Assembly: GCF_000971155.1 (NCBI RefSeq)
Contig: NZ_BBLX01000007.1
Coordinates: 124,001 to 188,000, forward strand
Direction: 5' to 3'
DNA length: 64,000 nt
Origin: Demequina maris
GTDB lineage: Bacteria; Actinomycetota; Actinomycetes; Actinomycetales; Demequinaceae
Position numbers and translations under genes: made by a program. Below are positions 58,813 through 64,000 of this stretch, in pieces. The first letter of the stretch is position 1. Each line of letters opens with the position of its first letter. The notes below the pieces were generated by a model. That model did no database searches and had not been told where the DNA came from. It saw only the letters and a list, made by a program, of their open reading frames with translations.

Positions 58813-60693
58813 ATGCTTGACCTGACCTGGCTTCTCATCGCCGTGCCCTTGGCCAGCAGCTTCGTGCTGCTGCTCCTGGGCAAGCGCGCGAACCCCTGGG
58901 GGCACTGGCTCGGCGTGGCCGCCTCCGGCACCGCGTTCGTCATCGGCCTGCTCGCGCTCATCCAGATGCTCGGCCTCGACGCGCACGACCGCTCGCATGC
59001 CGTCCACCTGTTCAGCTGGATCCCCGGCGGCGAGCTGAACCTCGACGCCGGCCTGCTGGTGGACCCGCTGTCGATGACGTTCGTGATGCTCGTGACGTTC
59101 GTCGGCACGCTCATCCACATCTACTCCGTGGCGTACATGGAGCACGACCCGAACCGCCGCATCTTCTTCGCGTACCTCAACCTGTTCGTGGCCGCGATGC
59201 TGCTGCTGGTGCTCGCGGACTCCTACCTCCTGCTGTTCGTCGGCTGGGAGGGCGTGGGCCTCGCGTCGTACCTCCTCATCGGCTTCTGGAACCAGAAGCC
59301 CGAGTACGCGACGGCGGCGAACAAGGCCTTCGTGGTCAACCGCATCGGCGACATCGGCCTCATCCTCGCGATGGGCCTCATGTTCACGTACCTCGGCGGC
59401 GTCGACTTCGCGACGGTGTTCGCGGCGGCCCCGGAGGCCTCGACCGCGCAGCTCACCGCGATCGGCCTCACGTTGCTGCTGGCCGCGACCGGCAAGTCCG
59501 CGCAGTTCCCGCTGCAGTCCTGGCTGGGCGACGCGATGGCGGGCCCGACCCCGGTGTCGGCGCTCATCCACGCCGCGACCATGGTGACCGCGGGCGTCTA
59601 CCTCATCGTCCGCTCCGCGCCGATCTACGAGGGCGCGCCCGCCGCGCAGACCGTCGTGGCCGCGATCGGTGCGTTCACGCTGATCCTCGGTGCGCTCATC
59701 GGTATGGCGAAGGACGACATCAAGAAGGCGCTCGCCGCGTCGACGATGTCGCAGATCGGCTACATGATGCTCGCCGCGGGCCTCGGCCCGATCGGCTACG
59801 CCTTCGCGATCTTCCACCTCGTCACGCACGGCTTCTTCAAGGCCGGCATGTTCCTCGGCGCCGGCTCGGTCATGCACGGCATGCACGACCAGGTCGACAT
59901 GCGCCGCTACGGCGCGCTGCGGACCGCGATGGTGACCACCTGGGTCACGTTCGGCCTCGGCTGGCTCGCGATCCTCGGCGTCCCGCCGTTCTCGGGCTTC
60001 TGGTCGAAGGACAAGATCATCGAGGCCGCCTTCGTGGGCGAGGGCGCGCAGCCCTGGATCCTCGGCGGCGCCGCCCTCATCGGCGCGGGCCTCACGGCCT
60101 TCTACATGTCGCGCCTGTTCTTCATGACGTTCCACGGCAAGGCGCGCTGGACGGACGACCAGCACCCGCACGAGTCGCCGGCCCTCATGACGGTGCCGAT
60201 GATCATCCTCGCGGTCGGCTCGGCCTTCCTCGGCCTGTTCCTCGCGATGGGCGACCGCTTCACCGACTGGCTCGAGCCCGTGACCGGCCACGCCGAGCAC
60301 CACGAGCCCGTGCTCCCGGTCCCGGTGATCATGGTCGCGACGCTGCTGCTCGTCGCGCTCGGCGCGTGGGTCGCGTGGCGCAAGTACGGCGCCGCCGACG
60401 TGCCCGAGACCGCCCCGGCGGCCTCGCTGGCCACCATCGCGGCCCGCAACGACATGTTCCAGGACTCGGTCAACAGGGGCGTCTTCGAGCGCCCCGGCAC
60501 CCACCTCACCCGCACCCTCGTGTACGCCGACGCGGCGCTCGTCGACGGCGCGGTGGACAAGACCGCGCACAGCTTCGCCCGTACCGGCGAGTCCGTGCGC
60601 AAGACGCAGAACGGTCAGGTGCGCTCGTACGCGCTGACCATGCTGGTGGGTCTCGTCATCGTCATCATCGTCGTGGTGCAGGGGGGTCTCTAA
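58813..60693 (+). CDS. nuoL: NADH-quinone oxidoreductase subunit L
   Basis: A 626-residue proton-pumping antiporter-like subunit. Motifs: [31 protein letters not shown] with the key Glu, [39 protein letters not shown] with the Lys, and [16 protein letters not shown]. The long lateral helix region follows around residue 520 onward. ATG one base after the nuoK stop. Confidence 0.97.
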   Translation: MLDLTWLLIAVPLASSFVLLLLGKRANPWGHWLGVAASGTAFVIGLLALIQMLGLDAHDRSHAVHLFSWIPGGELNLDAGLLVDPLSMTFVMLVTFVGTLIHIYSVAYMEHDPNRRIFFAYLNLFVAAMLLLVLADSYLLLFVGWEGVGLASYLLIGFWNQKPEYATAANKAFVVNRIGDIGLILAMGLMFTYLGGVDFATVFAAAPEASTAQLTAIGLTLLLAATGKSAQFPLQSWLGDAMAGPTPVSALIHAATMVTAGVYLIVRSAPIYEGAPAAQTVVAAIGAFTLILGALIGMAKDDIKKALAASTMSQIGYMMLAAGLGPIGYAFAIFHLVTHGFFKAGMFLGAGSVMHGMHDQVDMRRYGALRTAMVTTWVTFGLGWLAILGVPPFSGFWSKDKIIEAAFVGEGAQPWILGGAALIGAGLTAFYMSRLFFMTFHGKARWTDDQHPHESPALMTVPMIILAVGSAFLGLFLAMGDRFTDWLEPVTGHAEHHEPVLPVPVIMVATLLLVALGAWVAWRKYGAADVPETAPAASLATIAARNDMFQDSVNRGVFERPGTHLTRTLVYADAALVDGAVDKTAHSFARTGESVRKTQNGQVRSYALTMLVGLVIVIIVVVQGGL

Positions 60694-60696
60694 ACC

Positions 60697-62190
60697 ATGT
60701 TCCCGATCCTCTCCGTCATGGTGGCGCTGCCCGCGCTCGGCGCCGTCCTGCTCTGGGCCCTGCCCGGCGGGGCGCGCGCCCGGGTGCGCGAGCTGGCGCT
60801 CGCCATCACCGGGGTCGAGCTCGTGCTCGCCGTCGTGCTGTTCCTGCAGTTCGACACGTCGGCCGCGGGCACCATCCAGTTCTCCGAGACCTACGCGTGG
60901 ATCCCGCAGATCGGCACCAGCTGGGCGCTCGGCGTCAACGGCATCGGCCTGCTGATGATCGTGCTGTCCGCGCTCCTCACGCCGCTGGCGATCCTCGCCG
61001 GCTGGTGGGAGGACAAGGACCCCGCGCGCCGCACGCACTACCTCGCGCTGATCCTGCTGAGCGAGGCGTTCATGGTCGGCATCTTCGCCGCCCGCGACGT
61101 CTTCCTCTTCTACGTGCTGTTCGAGGCGATGCTCATCCCGCTGTACTTCCTCATCGGCTCGTTCGGCGGCGGCCAGCGCCGCTACGCCGCGGTGAAGTTC
61201 CTGCTGTACTCGCTTGCCGGCGGACTGGTGATGCTGGTCGGCGTGGTGGCCCTGTACTTCCAGGGCCCCGGCGGCGAGCAGGCGTTCCTCACGGACAACC
61301 TCACCGACCTCGACATGTCGACCACGGCGGAGCGGCTGATCTTCCTCGCCTTCTTCCTCGCGTTCGCGATCAAGGCGCCGATGGTCCCCGTCCACACGTG
61401 GCTGCCCACGGTCGCGGAGACCGCCCGCCCGGGTACGACCGCGCTGCTGGTCGCGGTGCTCGACAAGATCGGCACCTTCGGCATGCTCACGCTGTGCGTG
61501 GCGCTGTTCCCGGACGCCGCCGCGTGGGCCGCGCCGGTGATCATCGGCTTCGCCGTGATCTCGGTGATCTACGGCGCGCTGCTCGCGATCGGGCAGAAGG
61601 ACATGCTCCGCCTGGTGGCGTTCACCTCGGTGAGCCACTTCGGCATCATGGTCCTCGGCATCTTCGCCTTCACGCAGACCTCGGTCGAGGGCGCCGCGTT
61701 CTACATGTTCAACCACGGCCTGTCGACGGGCGCGCTGTTCTTCGCGGTCGGGTTCCTCATCCACCGCTACGGCACCGCGGACGTGACGGCCTACGGCGGC
61801 CTCCAGCGCATCGTCCCCGTGTTCGCGGGCACGTTCCTGATCGTCGGCCTCAGCGCCCTGGCGCTGCCGGGCCTGTCGCCGTTCGTGTCGGAGATCATGG
61901 TCCTCGTCGGGGCCTTCTCGGTCGCGAAGGTCGCGGTGATCGTCTCCGCGATCGGCGTGGTGCTGGCGGCGCTGTACGTGCTGCTCACGTACCAGAAGGT
62001 GTTCACGGGCCCCGCGCCCGAGCGCCGCAAGCCGGTCCTGGAGCTCACGCGCCGCGAGCGCGTGGTGCTGTGGCCGCTCATCGCGCTGATGCTGGTGCTC
62101 GGCTTCCTGCCCGGCATCGCCATCGACACGCTGCGTGAGCCGTCGTCCGACATCGTGGCCACCGTTCCCACCGAGGAGGCAGGTCAGTGA
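60697..62190 (+). CDS. nuoM: NADH-quinone oxidoreductase subunit M
   Basis: A 497-residue antiporter-like subunit. Motifs: FLFYVLFEAMLIPLYFLIG with the conserved Glu, FAIKAPMVPVHTWLPTVAETARPGTTALLVAVLDKIGTFG with the Lys, and FTSVSHFGIMVLGIFAFT. ATG three bases after the nuoL stop. One 10-mer copy at 61807-61816 encodes RIVP. Confidence 0.97.
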   Translation: MFPILSVMVALPALGAVLLWALPGGARARVRELALAITGVELVLAVVLFLQFDTSAAGTIQFSETYAWIPQIGTSWALGVNGIGLLMIVLSALLTPLAILAGWWEDKDPARRTHYLALILLSEAFMVGIFAARDVFLFYVLFEAMLIPLYFLIGSFGGGQRRYAAVKFLLYSLAGGLVMLVGVVALYFQGPGGEQAFLTDNLTDLDMSTTAERLIFLAFFLAFAIKAPMVPVHTWLPTVAETARPGTTALLVAVLDKIGTFGMLTLCVALFPDAAAWAAPVIIGFAVISVIYGALLAIGQKDMLRLVAFTSVSHFGIMVLGIFAFTQTSVEGAAFYMFNHGLSTGALFFAVGFLIHRYGTADVTAYGGLQRIVPVFAGTFLIVGLSALALPGLSPFVSEIMVLVGAFSVAKVAVIVSAIGVVLAALYVLLTYQKVFTGPAPERRKPVLELTRRERVVLWPLIALMLVLGFLPGIAIDTLREPSSDIVATVPTEEAGQ

Positions 62191-63767
62191 GCTTCACGAC
62201 CCCCGAGATCGCCTGGGCGCCGCTCGCGCCCGTCATCATCGTCCTCGGCGCGGCCGCGGTCGCGATCCTGATCGAGTCCTTCGTGCGCGCGGCGCAGACG
62301 CGCCGCCGCGTGCAGCTCGGCGTCTCCGTCGTCGCGCTGCTGGCGGCCGCCGGCACCGCGATCGTGCAGTGGGCCACCCTCGAGGGCGCGGGCACGATCG
62401 TGCTCGACGGCATGCTGACCGTCGACCGCCAGTCGCTCGCGTGGCAGGTGCTCATCGTCGTGTTCGGCACGCTCGGGATGCTGCTGTTCGCGGCGCGCAC
62501 CCGCGCGGGCGAGGAGGCGTTCACGCCGCTCGGCTCCGTCGCCCCCGGCTCGACCGAGGAGACCCTCGCACGCCGCAAGGGCATGCAGGTGACCGAGGTG
62601 TTCCCGCTCGCGCTGTTCGCGGTGGGCGGCATGATGCTGTTCACCTCGGTGACGGACCTGATCTTCCTGTTCGTCGCGCTCGAGGTGTTCTCGCTGCCGC
62701 TGTACATCCTCGTGGCGCTCGCGCGCCGCCGCCGCTTCCTCTCTCACGAGGGCGCCCTGAAGTACTTCCTGCTCGGCGCGTTCTCCTCGGCGATCCTGCT
62801 GTTCGGCGCGGCCTTCCTCTACGGCGCCACCGGCTCGACCTCGTACACCGAGATCGCGCAGGGCGTCGCCTCGGTCAGCGGTGTCGACGCGCTCGTGCTC
62901 GCGGGCGCGGTCATGGTCGTCGTGGGCCTGCTGTTCAAGATCGGCGCCGTGCCGTTCCACTCGTGGACGCCGGACGCCTACCAGGGCGCGCCCACCCCGG
63001 TGACGGCCTTCATGGCGGCCGCGACCAAGGCCGCCGCCACCGCCGCGCTGCTGCGCGTCGTGTACGAGGCATTCTACGGTCTCGAGTGGGAGCTGTCGTG
63101 GCTGATCTGGGGCGTCTCGATCGCCTCGATGCTGCTCGGCACCGTGGTCGCGCTCGTCCAGACCGAGCTCAAGCGCATGCTCGCCTACTCGTCGGTCGCG
63201 CACGCCGGATTCATCCTGGTCGCCTTCGCGGGCTTCCCCGACGGCGCGCTCTCGGCGCTCCCGTTCTACCTCGCCTCGTACGGCCTCGCGACGCTGGGCG
63301 CGTTCGCGGTCATCACGCAGGTGCGTGAGAAGGCCGAGGACGGCACCGTCATGGGCGAGGCGACGCGCCTCGGCCAGTGGGCCGGCCTGGGCAAGCGCTC
63401 GCCGTGGCTCGCCGCCGCGATGGCGCTGTTCCTGCTGTCGTTCGCGGGCATCCCGCTGACCGCCGGCTTCGTCGGGAAGTTCGTCGCGTTCGCCGCGGCG
63501 ATCTCCGCGGGCGCGTGGCCGCTCGTGCTGATCGCGGTGATCGCCTCGGCCGCCGCCGCGTTCTTCTACGTCCGCCTCATCGTGCTGATGTTCCTCACCG
63601 ACGTGCCCGAGGGCCAGGAGGACGCCGTCGAGATCGACCACAGCCCGCTCGCCCGCGTCGTCGTCGTGATCGCCGCCGCCGCGGTGGTGCTGCTCGGCGT
63701 CGTGCCCGGTCCCGTGCTCGCCGCTTTCGAGAACGCCGGCGTGCTGCTCCTGGGAGCGGCGGGCTAG
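62187..63767 (+). CDS. nuoN: NADH-quinone oxidoreductase subunit N
   Basis: A 526-residue antiporter-like subunit and last gene of the nuo operon. Motifs: LIFLFVALEVFSLPLYILVAL, LFKIGAVPFHSWTPDAYQGAPTPVTAFMAAATKAAA and AYSSVAHAGFILVAF. GTG start overlapping the nuoM stop. A polyprenyl synthase gene begins three bases after the stop, so the transcript probably continues. Confidence 0.97.
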   Translation: MSFTTPEIAWAPLAPVIIVLGAAAVAILIESFVRAAQTRRRVQLGVSVVALLAAAGTAIVQWATLEGAGTIVLDGMLTVDRQSLAWQVLIVVFGTLGMLLFAARTRAGEEAFTPLGSVAPGSTEETLARRKGMQVTEVFPLALFAVGGMMLFTSVTDLIFLFVALEVFSLPLYILVALARRRRFLSHEGALKYFLLGAFSSAILLFGAAFLYGATGSTSYTEIAQGVASVSGVDALVLAGAVMVVVGLLFKIGAVPFHSWTPDAYQGAPTPVTAFMAAATKAAATAALLRVVYEAFYGLEWELSWLIWGVSIASMLLGTVVALVQTELKRMLAYSSVAHAGFILVAFAGFPDGALSALPFYLASYGLATLGAFAVITQVREKAEDGTVMGEATRLGQWAGLGKRSPWLAAAMALFLLSFAGIPLTAGFVGKFVAFAAAISAGAWPLVLIAVIASAAAAFFYVRLIVLMFLTDVPEGQEDAVEIDHSPLARVVVVIAAAAVVLLGVVPGPVLAAFENAGVLLLGAAG

Positions 63768-63770
63768 CGC

Positions 63771-64000
63771 ATGGCGACACTCGCGATCGGCAACGAGGCG
63801 CTCGAGGCGGAGCTCCTGCCGCGCCTCGAGCTCGTCGAGGAGCGCCTGCGCGACGCCGTCGCGCAGTCCGACACGCTCGCCGACGCGACCTCGCGCCACC
63901 TCGTCGACGCGGGCGGCAAGCGCCTGCGCCCCGTGCTCGCGCTGCTGTGCGCGCAGCTGGGCGACGGCGCGCGCCCCGAGGTGCTCGACGCCGCCGTGGT
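63771..64000 (+). CDS. Polyprenyl diphosphate synthase, N-terminal part (cut by window edge)
   Basis: The visible 76 codons begin MATLAIGNEALEAELLPRLE and reach the conserved GGKRLRPVLALL motif of all-trans polyprenyl diphosphate synthases; the first DDxxD motif would lie beyond the edge. Placement three bases after nuoN and near menA and the rest of the men genes indicates that it makes the menaquinone side chain (hepta- to nonaprenyl). GGGAGC is upstream but weak. Confidence 0.9.
   Translation, partial: MATLAIGNEALEAELLPRLELVEERLRDAVAQSDTLADATSRHLVDAGGKRLRPVLALLCAQLGDGARPEVLDAAV

Overview
The window looks like chromosome from a high-G+C Gram-positive bacterium, most likely an actinobacterium of the order Micrococcales (a Cellulomonas/Demequina-like cellulose or plant-fibre degrader). 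Evidence: G+C near 72% by eye, the tiny bS22 ribosomal protein, a BldC-like regulator, system II cytochrome c biogenesis, a complete nuoA-N operon, menaquinone genes with a geranylgeranyl-reductase-type enzyme, a class F sortase, and GH94/GH3 sugar genes. I see no prophage, insertion sequence, tRNA, rRNA or CRISPR array, and no gene-free stretch over 300 bases.

Layout. 1-2615: thiamine ABC transporter (thiP cut by the left edge, thiB) behind a TPP riboswitch, minus strand. 2642-5894: secreted leucine-rich-repeat/Ig-like protein, a stranded copy of its Ig-like tail, and a DUF2510 membrane protein. 5986-9190: dcd, a small PLDc_N membrane protein, flotillin and an NfeD-like partner. 9350-11928: cellobiose phosphorylase with LacI/CelR-type operators. 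11997-16186: a cell-surface signalling module made of a fused sigma/anti-sigma protein, a DUF4397 surface protein, a class F sortase, and a separate ECF sigma/anti-sigma pair. 16235-18266: Ktr-type potassium uptake. 18441-20027: BldC-like regulator, bS22 and a HAD phosphatase. 20136-26101: glutaredoxin-like protein, histidine phosphatase, cytochrome c maturation genes (TlpA-like, CcdA, ResB, CcsA) and a PimA-like glycosyltransferase. 26247-33003: LacI regulator, sugar ABC transporter without its ATPase, and a GH3 glycosidase. 33146-46728: menaquinone genes menA, menE, menB, menC, menD and a menF-methyltransferase fusion, interspersed with a DUF3048 lipoprotein, a secreted metalloprotease, a sirtuin and an alditol-oxidase-like flavoenzyme. 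46892-64000: an FAD-dependent prenyl reductase, nuoABCDEFGHIJKLMN, and the start of a polyprenyl diphosphate synthase.

How the genes work together. The right half is a respiratory chain block: quinone head group (men), side-chain synthesis (polyprenyl synthase), side-chain saturation (reductase), complex I and cytochrome c assembly. The sugar genes feed it with oligosaccharides, taken up and cleaved by GH3, or phosphorolysed by GH94.

Three patterns cut across the genes. (1) The 10-mer GGACGATGCG or its complement occurs about 31 times by my count, on both strands, roughly 100-fold above composition. (2) Many single genes and first genes carry a TAnnnT -10 box 6-8 bases before the start codon, suggesting leaderless transcripts, often in divergent pairs only 31-45 bases apart. 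(3) Several convergent gene junctions hold paired hairpins or repeats, three of them with a period near 50 bases. All positions and counts were read by eye, without alignment or database searches.
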